Notes under the pieces: generated by a model
Told to the model about the DNA's origin: nothing
Database searches by the model: none
Seen by the model: only the letters and a program-made list of their open reading frames with translations
Part shown: one piece after another, positions 15,596 to 23,663 of the stretch
How positions within the stretch are numbered: position 1 is the stretch's first letter
Layout: each line of letters begins with the position of its first letter
Program-made: the position numbers and the translations under genes
NCBI GenBank assembly: GCA_029982205.1
Contig: JARRCM010000020.1
Coordinates: forward strand, 1-42,248
Source: Thermosediminibacterales bacterium
Lineage (GTDB): Bacteria > Bacillota > Thermosediminibacteria > Koleobacterales > JARRCM01
Length of the DNA stretch: 42,248 nucleotides
Direction: 5' to 3'

Positions 15596-17290
15596 GTGGA
15601 TTATTTGAAAAAATACAGCTACTGGCTTACCGACAGCTGTTTTGATGAAGATACAAAAAGAGAACTGCTAAAGATAAAAGGAGACAAAAAAGAAATAGAG
15701 GACAGGTTCTACAAAGACCTGGAGTTCGGCACCGGCGGGATGAGGGGAGTGATTGGTGCCGGAACGAACAGGATAAATAAATATACCGTGCGGAAGGCCA
15801 CCCAGGGCCTTGCCAATTTTATTTTGGATAAAAGCAATAACGGGCAGGACAGGGGAGCCGTAATAGCGTATGATTCCAGGCATAAATCTGATGAATTTGC
15901 GTTGGAAACCGCCCTTGTTTTAAATGGTAACGGTATAAAGGCATACCTGTTTGAGGATTTGCGACCGACCCCGGAGCTTTCTTTTGCGGTAAGGCTTCTA
16001 GGGGCCGCAGCAGGTGTGATGATTACTGCAAGCCATAACCCTGCTGAATATAACGGTTACAAAGTATACTGGGAGGATGGAGGCCAGGCAGTGCCTTCCC
16101 TGGCCGGGGAAATTACAAAAGAGATTAGCAAAATAACAGACTATTCGGATATTAAGACAATGAGCAGGGAAGAGGCGGAAAAAAGAGGGCTGTTGAAGTT
16201 TATAGGAAAAGAGGTCGATGACTGTTACATTGAGAAGGTTAAGTCCCTCTGTCTGAGGCCGGAAGTTATAAAGCAAGTGGGTGATGAGTTTAAGATAGTT
16301 TACACACCTTTCCACGGCACCGGAAACGTACCTGTCAGAAGGGTGCTCACAGAGCTGGGGTTTAAAAATGTAATTGTTGTAAAAGAGCAGGAACTGCCCG
16401 ATCCTGATTTTTCTACCGTAAAATACCCGAATCCTGAGGAACATGAGGCGTTTGAACTTGCTGTTGAATTGGCCGAGAAGGAGAATGCGGATATAATTTT
16501 CGGGACTGATCCGGACTGTGACAGGGTGGGGGTTGTTGTAAAAAACAGGGAAGGGTGTTATGTAGTTCTTACAGGCAACCAGACAGGGGCGCTTCTTTTA
16601 GATTATATATTATCAGCCAAAAAAGAGAAAGGGGAACTCCCTGATAACGGGGTAATGGTTAAAACCATAGTTACCAGCGAGATGGGAAGAGCTGTTGCAG
16701 ATTACTATGGTGTTGAAACCGTAGACACCCTGACAGGGTTTAAGTTTATCGGGGAAAAGATTAAAGAGTTTGAAGAGAAAGGTGATAAACAGTTTCTGTT
16801 TGGCTATGAGGAGAGCTACGGTTACCTCGCAGGAACATTTGTGAGGGATAAGGATGCTGTAATAGCCTCTATGCTAATTGCTGAGATGGCACTATATTAT
16901 AAGTCAAAGGGAATGACTTTGTATGACGCTCTGATTAATCTTTTTGAAAGGTTCGGCTACTATAAAGAAGGCCTTGAATCTTTAAAGCTTGAAGGCAAAG
17001 ACGGCAGTGAAAAGATGAAACACATACTTAACGGTATCAGGCAGAATCCCCCTAAATTTATAGGTGGTAAAAAAGTAACAGAAGTGAGGGATTATTTGAG
17101 AGGGAATTACAACCTGCCGAAATCCAATGTGCTGTATTTCAAGCTTGATGATGAATCATGGTTTTGTATACGGCCATCCGGGACTGAACCGAAAATCAAG
17201 GTTTATTTCTCGGTAAAAGGGGCCAACATGGAAGAGGCCGATAAAAAGTTTCAAAATTTAAAAAAGTCTGTAATGAAGCTGATTGGTTGA
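15596..17290 (+). CDS. pgcA: Alpha-phosphoglucomutase (phosphohexomutase family)
   Basis: It interconverts glucose 1-phosphate and glucose 6-phosphate, supplying UDP-glucose for surface glycans. All four active-site loops are present: the phosphoserine loop ITASHNPAEYNGYK (S146), the metal loop GTDPDCDRVGV, the sugar loop FGYEESYGYLAG and the phosphate loop RPSGTEPKIKVYF. The 564-residue length fits the PgcA branch. The start is a GTG at 15596, 12 bases after AAGGAGG, which is a slightly long spacing. The mntA-type gene follows after 27 bases and could share the transcript. Confidence 0.9.
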   Translation: MDYLKKYSYWLTDSCFDEDTKRELLKIKGDKKEIEDRFYKDLEFGTGGMRGVIGAGTNRINKYTVRKATQGLANFILDKSNNGQDRGAVIAYDSRHKSDEFALETALVLNGNGIKAYLFEDLRPTPELSFAVRLLGAAAGVMITASHNPAEYNGYKVYWEDGGQAVPSLAGEITKEISKITDYSDIKTMSREEAEKRGLLKFIGKEVDDCYIEKVKSLCLRPEVIKQVGDEFKIVYTPFHGTGNVPVRRVLTELGFKNVIVVKEQELPDPDFSTVKYPNPEEHEAFELAVELAEKENADIIFGTDPDCDRVGVVVKNREGCYVVLTGNQTGALLLDYILSAKKEKGELPDNGVMVKTIVTSEMGRAVADYYGVETVDTLTGFKFIGEKIKEFEEKGDKQFLFGYEESYGYLAGTFVRDKDAVIASMLIAEMALYYKSKGMTLYDALINLFERFGYYKEGLESLKLEGKDGSEKMKHILNGIRQNPPKFIGGKKVTEVRDYLRGNYNLPKSNVLYFKLDDESWFCIRPSGTEPKIKVYFSVKGANMEEADKKFQNLKKSVMKLIG

Positions 17291-17317
17291 GTATATGTTG
17301 ATTGAGAGGTGTGAGGT

Positions 17318-17728
17318 GTGCTGATTGAAGAAAAAGAAATCAATTTAATAAAGAATTATTTAATAGAAAAAGTTTCGCCATATCTCATTGTTTTATTTGG
17401 TTCAGTTGTAAAGGGAAAGGCGAGGGGAAACAGTGACATAGACATAGCTTTTTTAAGCGATTATAAATATAAAAACTATGAAATTTTTATGATAGCTCAG
17501 GGATTAGCGGATTTACTTAAAAGAGATGTGGACCTCATTGATTTGAATAAAGCCTCAACTGTTCTTCAAGCACAGGTAGTAAGCACGGGTAAAGTAATTT
17601 ATTGTTCAGATGAAAACAGGAGGATGTTGTTTGAAATGACTGTTTTGAAAAAGTATGTCAAGTTAAATGAAGAGAGAAAATGTATAATGGGAAAAATTAA
17701 GGAAAGAGGTTCAGTATATGCAAAATGA
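17318..17728 (+). CDS. mntA: MNT-type minimal nucleotidyltransferase antitoxin (MntA-like)
   Basis: A 136-residue minimal nucleotidyltransferase with the GSX10DXD motif: G28-S29 in VLFGSVVKGK and D40-x-D42 in NSDIDIAFL. In studied pairs MntA uses ATP to put AMP groups on a tyrosine of the HEPN toxin HepT and so silences it. The start is a GTG at 17318 behind GAGAGGTG. The last 11 bases overlap the hepT-like gene. The order mntA then hepT is reversed relative to some described pairs. The base use is AT-rich compared with pgcA before it. Confidence 0.85.
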   Translation: MLIEEKEINLIKNYLIEKVSPYLIVLFGSVVKGKARGNSDIDIAFLSDYKYKNYEIFMIAQGLADLLKRDVDLIDLNKASTVLQAQVVSTGKVIYCSDENRRMLFEMTVLKKYVKLNEERKCIMGKIKERGSVYAK

Positions 17729-18128
17729 TGTAATCTTAAATAAAATAAGTACAATTGAACGTTGTATTAAAAGGGTTCATGAAGAATATAACAACAATCC
17801 CGATAATCTAAAAAATTATACCAAACAAGATTCAATTATTTTGAATATACAAAGAGCTTGTGAAGCAAGTATTGATTTAGCTATGCACATTGTTTCTGAA
17901 AAAGGCCTGGGAATTCCTCAAAGCAGCAGGGAAGTTTTTGATATTCTTTATAAAAACAATTTGATTGATGAAAATCTGGCAAACAAATTAAAAGCTATGG
18001 TAGGGTTTAGAAATATCGCTGTTCATGATTATCAGGCAATTAATCTAGATATTGTCCAACAAATCATTATAAAGCATTTGAATGATTTAAAGAAATTTGC
18101 AGAGATTGTTTTAGGGAGTGAAGAATAA
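17718..18128 (+). CDS. hepT: HEPN-domain toxin (HepT-like ribonuclease)
   Basis: The 136-residue all-helical HEPN protein carries the RX4HXY motif as R98-N-I-A-V-H103-D-Y105. In this family the Arg and His form the ribonuclease site and the Tyr is the residue adenylylated by MntA. All three are present, so an active toxin under MntA control is predicted. Its ATG lies inside the end of mntA, and its stop is followed with no gap by the GTG of a SNF2 helicase gene. Confidence 0.87.
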   Translation: MQNDVILNKISTIERCIKRVHEEYNNNPDNLKNYTKQDSIILNIQRACEASIDLAMHIVSEKGLGIPQSSREVFDILYKNNLIDENLANKLKAMVGFRNIAVHDYQAINLDIVQQIIIKHLNDLKKFAEIVLGSEE

Positions 18129-21100
18129 GTGGCTCCAATAATCGATGAATTAAAGAGTTTTGCCGGGAGTAAGATATTTCACAGAGGTGTACAGTATTAT
18201 CAAGACGGTCTAATCGAAGATTATGCAGTTTTTGTTAAAGATACGTTATCAGGGAGAAGGTATAGCATAGAAGCATGTGTTATTGGAACCGCGGTTTATG
18301 AGGTGAATGTTGAAATTCTTGTGGAAAATGGGCAAGTTAGGATTGATGAGCTCTACTGCACTTGCCCGTATGACTGGGGTCCTGTTTGTAAACATGAGGT
18401 TGCTGTTTTATACAAGTTTTTTAATGAAAACTATAGAATAATAGAAAAAAAACCTAAATCAAAAGGCTTTAATAGTTATAAAGCAGAACAAGAGCGGATT
18501 AACCTTTTTCAATATGAGAAACTGAAAAGTATTATTGATTCCGAACGGCTGCCTGAAGTTGAGTTTAAATATTACATTAAAGGGCTTCTCAGTGACAGTA
18601 TGAGAAATTTCAGGTTGACGATAGATTCTGACGGTTTAACAGAGTCAGAGCTTAATATAATAATAGACTACATTCTTGACGGATATGCATATGGCTATGG
18701 AATTAAAGAAATCAGAGACAGAATATCTATTAACGATATGGCTGCTATTGAGTATCTGTGCAACACGCAAACGAGCAAAACCCGTACGCCGAAAAGCGTC
18801 TTGTTTCCTAAAACGTCAGGCAATTTTAACTTTATATGTAAACTTATTCGGGAAGGTGAAGTGTTTTTTGAGGAGACAGGAGAAAGGGCTTCGGTAGGTG
18901 AAACTATATCGCTGCCGTTAGTGATATCCGGAGATGAAAATGAAATAGTTATAGATATGAAAGACATTGGGTATCGAATATACGGTCAGTACTATGCAGA
19001 TGTTGCATGGACAGTTATAGATAACAAGCTGCACAAGGTAAATATGAGACACAGATACAACCTGCCCCTTGTAATTCCGATTCCCGAATCGAAAAAAGGA
19101 GAGTTTCTTTTTAAAATAATTCCAGAATTAAAACAAAAACTGAATGCGGAAATAAATATAAAAACACCTGATTACAGACTGATTGTTAGGGAACCTGAGA
19201 TAAGATTGGATTTTGATTACATGGACGGTGTAATAACATGCCAGGCGGAAGCAGTTATTGATAATAAAACAGTAACGGGGATAGAACTTTTGAATCCTGA
19301 ACTTAGCGAAGATTCATACAGCAGGTCAGAGGAAGATGAACTGCTATGGTACAAGGATGACATGGAGCAGTTAAGAAAACTGATAAACTTTTTGGAAGAA
19401 AACGAGTTCATGCTGACAAATCAAAGATTCGTAATAAAAAACCACAGCGACATTCAAAACTTTATAACAGATGGATTTTTACGGATACCTGAAGAGTGGG
19501 AGGTTAAAACAAGCGACGCATTTAAAGAACTTGAAGTCGTTCCTGTAAAGCTTGAGCCGAAAATTGAACTTGACACTGAAGGAATCGATTGGTTCGAGTT
19601 TAAAATCACGTATAACCTGGGCGGTAAGACTTACACCCGTAAACAGCTGCTGAAAATGCTTAAAACTAACCGCCGTGGCGAGAAATATTTACATGTAGGC
19701 AACAGTTATTTTGTAGTGCAGTCTGATGGTTCAGAAGACGATATCATTGAACGCGTTTTAGACATGGCAGAAGAAAAAAAGGACGGCAGCTACAGGAGCA
19801 GGTTTTTTAATCTTATGTATTATAATGACCTGTTCGCTCGTATGGGTATTGAGATAAAAGGTGATGGCATCTACAACCAATTAAAAGAGGATATCAGCAG
19901 GCAGAAGTTGGTTGAAAGTGTCGATGTTCCCGAAGAAGTAAAAAATGTTTTGCGAAAATACCAGCTTCAGGGGTATTACTGGCTGAAGTTTTTAAACAAA
20001 TACCGTTTTGGCGGTATCCTGGCTGATGATATGGGACTTGGCAAGACTATTCAGGCATTAACTTTATTAAAAAGTGTAAGCAATAACAAGCCTTCACTTG
20101 TAGTGTGCCCAAGAACCCTGATTTATAACTGGGCAGGCGAGATCGAAAAGTTTTTTCCCAAAACGAAATATCTTGTATACCATGGGTCACCTGATGAAAG
20201 GGCTGAAATGAGAAAAAAATTTAATGAACATGAAATCATAATCACCTCTTATGATACTGTCAGCAGAGATATAAATAAACTGTCCAAATTCGGTTTTAAC
20301 TACTGTGTATTAGATGAGGCTCAGCATATAAAAAACCATAAGACAAGGCGGTCTAAAAACCTTAAAAAAATAAATGCAGACTATAGGCTGGCGCTTACAG
20401 GCACCCCGCTGGAGAATTCGGTAAGTGAGCTGTGGTCTGTTTTTGATTTTTTGATGAGCGGATACCTCGGCAGCTATAATGAGTTCAGCCGCAGATACCT
20501 TACTCCAATAAACAAGAAAAATGATAAGTCTAAACTGGTTGAGCTGAAACAGCGTGTAGCGCCTTTTATTCTAAGAAGAACGAAGAACGAGGTGTTAAGA
20601 GAGCTGCCGGAAAAAGTAGAATTGATAAACAAGGTATATATGACTAAACTGCAGGAAGATACGTATAAAACAATTCTTGAACAGGTTAGAACAGATTTGT
20701 TTAAAACTATAAACGAAAAAGGGTTTGAGAAAGCTAGGATAAATGTTCTTGCTGCGCTGACAAAATTACGTATGGCGTGCAATCATCCTCGACTGGTTTT
20801 AAACAGTGTTGATGAGAAAACAACATCTGGGAAAATTGAGGGCCTGATGGAGATAGTGGAGGAAACCATAGCAGGAGGCCACAAGATAATCATCTTCAGT
20901 CAGTTTGTCAAGATGTTAAAGATTATAGAAGAACAGTTCAAACAAACAGGGTTGAAGTACGAGTATCTTGACGGCAGCACACGCAACCGCATGGAACGTG
21001 TCAGGCGGTTTAATGAAGATGAAACTGTCAAAGCTTTTCTGATAAGCCTTAAAGCAGGAGGAACGGGTTTAAACCTGACGAGCGCAGATATCGTTATACA

Positions 21101-21356
21101 TGTTGACCCCTGGTGGAACCCGATGGTGGAAAGACAGGCAACTGACCGCGCACATCGAATAGGCCAGGAGAAGAAGGTTATGGTTTATAAGCTTATTACA
21201 GCAGGCAGCATAGAGGAGAAAATGTTAAAACTGCAGGAAAAAAAGAACAACCTGTTTAAAGCAGTAGTGGAAAACAATCAGAATCAGGTTTTTAATCTTA
21301 CCTGGGAAGATATTAAAGAACTTTTCGAATGGGAAAAACCCAAAATTGCAAATTGA
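18129..21356 (+). CDS. SWIM zinc-finger SNF2-family helicase
   Basis: A 1075-residue protein. A SWIM zinc finger lies at 77-89 (C77-T-C79...C87-K-H89), followed by a bacterial SNF2-associated region to about 590. The SNF2 ATPase follows: ILADDMGLGKTIQALTLLKS (Walker A near 633-640), DEAQ box 729-732 (VLDEAQHIKN), LTGTPLENSVSELWSVFDFL, and the C-terminal helicase half with SLKAGGTGLNLTSAD and DRAHRIGQEKKV. Such proteins use ATP to move along double-stranded DNA and remodel bound proteins; YwqA of Bacillus has this architecture. GTG 18129 abuts the hepT stop, with GGAGTG about 9 bases upstream, so it is translationally coupled to the toxin pair. The role is unknown. Confidence 0.92.
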   Translation: MAPIIDELKSFAGSKIFHRGVQYYQDGLIEDYAVFVKDTLSGRRYSIEACVIGTAVYEVNVEILVENGQVRIDELYCTCPYDWGPVCKHEVAVLYKFFNENYRIIEKKPKSKGFNSYKAEQERINLFQYEKLKSIIDSERLPEVEFKYYIKGLLSDSMRNFRLTIDSDGLTESELNIIIDYILDGYAYGYGIKEIRDRISINDMAAIEYLCNTQTSKTRTPKSVLFPKTSGNFNFICKLIREGEVFFEETGERASVGETISLPLVISGDENEIVIDMKDIGYRIYGQYYADVAWTVIDNKLHKVNMRHRYNLPLVIPIPESKKGEFLFKIIPELKQKLNAEINIKTPDYRLIVREPEIRLDFDYMDGVITCQAEAVIDNKTVTGIELLNPELSEDSYSRSEEDELLWYKDDMEQLRKLINFLEENEFMLTNQRFVIKNHSDIQNFITDGFLRIPEEWEVKTSDAFKELEVVPVKLEPKIELDTEGIDWFEFKITYNLGGKTYTRKQLLKMLKTNRRGEKYLHVGNSYFVVQSDGSEDDIIERVLDMAEEKKDGSYRSRFFNLMYYNDLFARMGIEIKGDGIYNQLKEDISRQKLVESVDVPEEVKNVLRKYQLQGYYWLKFLNKYRFGGILADDMGLGKTIQALTLLKSVSNNKPSLVVCPRTLIYNWAGEIEKFFPKTKYLVYHGSPDERAEMRKKFNEHEIIITSYDTVSRDINKLSKFGFNYCVLDEAQHIKNHKTRRSKNLKKINADYRLALTGTPLENSVSELWSVFDFLMSGYLGSYNEFSRRYLTPINKKNDKSKLVELKQRVAPFILRRTKNEVLRELPEKVELINKVYMTKLQEDTYKTILEQVRTDLFKTINEKGFEKARINVLAALTKLRMACNHPRLVLNSVDEKTTSGKIEGLMEIVEETIAGGHKIIIFSQFVKMLKIIEEQFKQTGLKYEYLDGSTRNRMERVRRFNEDETVKAFLISLKAGGTGLNLTSADIVIHVDPWWNPMVERQATDRAHRIGQEKKVMVYKLITAGSIEEKMLKLQEKKNNLFKAVVENNQNQVFNLTWEDIKELFEWEKPKIAN

Positions 21357-21369
21357 AGGTGAATAAACG

Positions 21370-22221
21370 ATGTATGCCGATTTACACCTGCATTCCACGG
21401 TTTCAGATGGAACGAATACTCCTGAAGAAGTGGTGAAAAAAGCTAAAGAGATGGGGTTTGCTGCGATTGCCCTTACAGACCATGACACCGTTGATGGGCT
21501 GGAGCAGGCGCTTGATGCCGGAAGGAAACTCGGCATTGAAGTGATCCCGGGAATTGAGATTTCTACACTTCAAGGTGAAGAGGAGCTGCATGTTTTAGGC
21601 TACTTTATCAATTGGAGAGATGAAACTTTAATTAAGAAGTTAAAACTTTTTGTTGAGTCAAGGAAAACCAGGGCTGAAAAGATGGTTAGGAAACTAAATG
21701 AACTGGGCATAAAGATTTCCCTGGAGAGGGTCAAACAGATTGCAGGCCCTGATTTTATAGGCAGGCCCCATATTGCAAAAGCCCTAATAGAGAAGGGGTA
21801 TGTGAAGAGTATACCTGAAGCTTTTACCGAAAGGTTTATCGGAAAAAACGGAAAGGCATATGTGGAAAGATATAAAGTAAATGTTGAAGAAGGAATCAAA
21901 ATGATACTGGATGCAGGGGGCATTCCGGTGCTGGCACATCCCGGCTTGATGCACTGGGACTACGGCAGGGTGTCTGAAGAAACGATAATAAAATATAAGG
22001 GTATGGGGCTGAAAGGTATTGAGGTGTTTTACAGCAAACATGATAAAAACACAACAAAAAGGTTTTTTGACATTGCCCAAAGAAACGATCTGTTGATAAC
22101 AGGCGGTTCCGACTGTCATGGTGACAACGGAGAAGGCCGCCTTATGGGGGCGGTAAAGCTGCCGTATATGTATGTAGAGAAGCTAAAACAGGCAAAAGCA
22201 AAACTTATTTCTGGTTTTTAA
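21370..22221 (+). CDS. PHP-domain phosphoesterase (YciV/RNase AM-like)
   Basis: A metal-dependent phosphoesterase of 283 aa with the PHP signatures DLHLHSTVSDGT (metal ligands H6, H8), ALTDHDTVDGL, GIEISTL, the insertion GRPHIAKALIEKGYV, LAHPGL and TGGSDCHGDN. Family members hydrolyse phosphate from nucleotides: the E. coli relative is a 5'-3' exonuclease and a 3',5'-bisphosphate nucleotidase. The start is 13 bases after the SNF2 stop, with GAAGGTG before it, so it probably shares that transcript. It ends with a 17-base convergent overlap with the HD-GYP gene. Confidence 0.9.
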   Translation: MYADLHLHSTVSDGTNTPEEVVKKAKEMGFAAIALTDHDTVDGLEQALDAGRKLGIEVIPGIEISTLQGEEELHVLGYFINWRDETLIKKLKLFVESRKTRAEKMVRKLNELGIKISLERVKQIAGPDFIGRPHIAKALIEKGYVKSIPEAFTERFIGKNGKAYVERYKVNVEEGIKMILDAGGIPVLAHPGLMHWDYGRVSEETIIKYKGMGLKGIEVFYSKHDKNTTKRFFDIAQRNDLLITGGSDCHGDNGEGRLMGAVKLPYMYVEKLKQAKAKLISGF

Positions 22222-22768
22222 TTATAGGAATGAAATAATCAAGTAAATAAGGGTCGAATTGTGTTCCTCTGCACCTGTTAAGTTCATGAATTGCCTGTTC
22301 TATGGTTAATGCATTACGATAGGGCCTGTGTGATGTCATTGCGTCGAAACTGTCGGCTATACATATTATTCTGGCTTCAAGCGGTATTTCTTCGCCCTTA
22401 AGGCCGTTTGGATACCCTTTGCCGTCCCACCTTTCATGGTGAAACATGATGGCAGGCAGGCCTGCTTTTACCAGGTTTATGGATTTTGCAATTTCTGCTC
22501 CCCATACAGGATGCTGTTTTAAAATATTCCACTCTTCTTTTGTTAAGCGCTCACTTTTGTTTAAAATAGACCTGTTTATCTCGATTTTACCTATATCATG
22601 AAGCATTGCGCCGTGCTTTATAGTGATTATTTGATTTTCGGAAAGCCCTATCTTTTCGGCCAGCATGGTTGAAAGCTCTGCTACCCTTTGAGTATGAACA
22701 TATGTAAAGCTGTCCTTGACTTTAAGAACAGAAAGCAGGGTTTCGATTTTTTGTTCAATGTTTCTCAT
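22205..22768 (-). CDS. HD-GYP domain phosphodiesterase
   Basis: The 187-residue protein is almost only an HD-GYP domain. The HD pair is H57-D58 in MLHDIGKIEI, the next metal residues lie in HPVWGAEI, and the diagnostic HHERWDGKGYPNGL is at 110-123, then ADSFDAMTSHRPYR. These are the residues of active enzymes that hydrolyse cyclic di-GMP to pGpG or GMP. There is no sensor or receiver domain. Control instead appears to be through the class I c-di-GMP riboswitch in its leader (22806-22940). The last 17 bases overlap the convergent PHP gene. Confidence 0.9.
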   Translation of the reverse strand: MRNIEQKIETLLSVLKVKDSFTYVHTQRVAELSTMLAEKIGLSENQIITIKHGAMLHDIGKIEINRSILNKSERLTKEEWNILKQHPVWGAEIAKSINLVKAGLPAIMFHHERWDGKGYPNGLKGEEIPLEARIICIADSFDAMTSHRPYRNALTIEQAIHELNRCRGTQFDPYLLDYFIPIIKNQK

Positions 22769-22805
22769 AAAACTCTATCCCCTTATTTCTTTTCTTAAAA
22801 ACAAC

Positions 22806-22838
22806 AAAAAACCCATCCACTGAAAGCTGGATGAGTTT
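22806..22838 (-). terminator. Riboswitch-controlled intrinsic terminator
   Basis: On the reverse strand AAACTCATCCA pairs with TGGATGGGTTT over 11 positions (one U-G wobble) around an 8-base loop, with the T tract at 22811-22806. It overlaps the antiterminator strand of the c-di-GMP riboswitch. Confidence 0.85.
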
Positions 22839-22940
22839 AAGTGACGTTTCAGTGGAAGTCTGGCAGTCATAGCTTGTTAAAAGCTTTAGACCCATGACTT
22901 TGCGTCCTTGCCTTTCGACAAGTTTGCCCTTTTTCACTGG
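22806..22940 (-). promoter_or_regulatory. Class I cyclic di-GMP riboswitch (GEMM-I) with terminator
   Basis: On the reverse strand the leader reads AGGGCAAAC, GTCGAAAGGC, GGACGCAAAG, GGGTCTA and TGACTGCC in the order and spacing of GEMM-I. P1 forms between CAGTGaAA (22939-22932) and TTcCACTG (22857-22850). Downstream a terminator stem is present, and CCACTGAAA, which includes the 3' strand of P1, can instead pair with TTTCAGTGG inside that terminator. Ligand-stabilised P1 would free the terminator to form, so c-di-GMP is predicted to lower expression of the HD-GYP gene. The aptamer call is firm; the direction of switching is inferred from pairing. Confidence 0.92.
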
Positions 22941-23020
22941 AAATATTTACTTTTGTTATGTTATTCGCTAAAAAAAAACAAAATCCTTCTTAAAACAGTA
23001 ATTTTTTTTATTAAATCGAG

Positions 23021-23569
23021 TTAATCTAATAATACAAGGCCAGTCCATACAACCTGGTCTTTTTTAAAACATACGGGCATACCTGCTTTTCGACATGTGG
23101 CTAAAACATCAATTCCCATAGCTTCCATGGAAGGGCGGGCTTTTTCGCGATTAGAGCAGGTCTTGCTGCATTCGGCGCAGAGTTTGCAGCTGCCGCCGAT
23201 AAGGCCTGCTGCAAACGGAAAGCCGAGGCTGAATGCTTTTTTTTCGGCTTTATATACATAGTCGTGGAGTTTTAATGCATAAACATCTGTTTCTTTGACC
23301 CAATCTTCTCCCTTAATTTCACCTTTAACCTGTACCAAAATCCCAAAAGTGTACCTGTTTAATGTTTTATTAAAACTCTCAACATCAGGTACGTTAGGCG
23401 GACACATCGGTTTTCCGAAGTTCGGGCAGCCGGAATGCTGGCACTGAAACCTTACACGCTCATCTATAACTATGTCCCTGGTTTTAATTAATTTAACACG
23501 ATAAGCCCCCAGTTCTTTTAGAAATTCTATTATTTTTTCGGCGTTTTGTATTTGTTCTAAAAAGTCCAT
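23021..23569 (-). CDS. DUF2284 cysteine-rich putative metal-binding protein
   Basis: The start ATG at 23569 has AAGGAG 9 bases upstream; an ATG three codons earlier directly abuts that site. The protein (182 aa) has the DUF2284 cysteine pattern: CQHSGCPNFGKPMCPPNVP in the first half, then GGSCKLCAECSKTCSNREKARPSMEAMGIDV and a last TCRKAGMPVCF. The pattern could bind iron-sulfur clusters or another metal; the family's function is not established. It is a single gene between the riboswitch of the HD-GYP gene and a hairpin. Confidence 0.85.
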   Translation of the reverse strand: MDFLEQIQNAEKIIEFLKELGAYRVKLIKTRDIVIDERVRFQCQHSGCPNFGKPMCPPNVPDVESFNKTLNRYTFGILVQVKGEIKGEDWVKETDVYALKLHDYVYKAEKKAFSLGFPFAAGLIGGSCKLCAECSKTCSNREKARPSMEAMGIDVLATCRKAGMPVCFKKDQVVWTGLVLLD

Positions 23570-23637
23570 CTGTTTCATCTCCTTTAAAATATCTTTAAAA
23601 TATATATTATCAAACAAAAAGGCAATTTAACAACAAT

Positions 23638-23658
23638 AGCGCACCATAGCGGTGCGCT
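23638..23658 (-). terminator. Hairpin at the end of the deacetylase-like gene
   Basis: AGCGCACC and GGTGCGCT pair perfectly around a 5-base loop, 6 bases after the stop codon. The following reverse-strand sequence, ATTGTTGTT, is only moderately T-rich, so termination may be partial. Confidence 0.6.
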
Positions 23659-23663
23659 GTATT

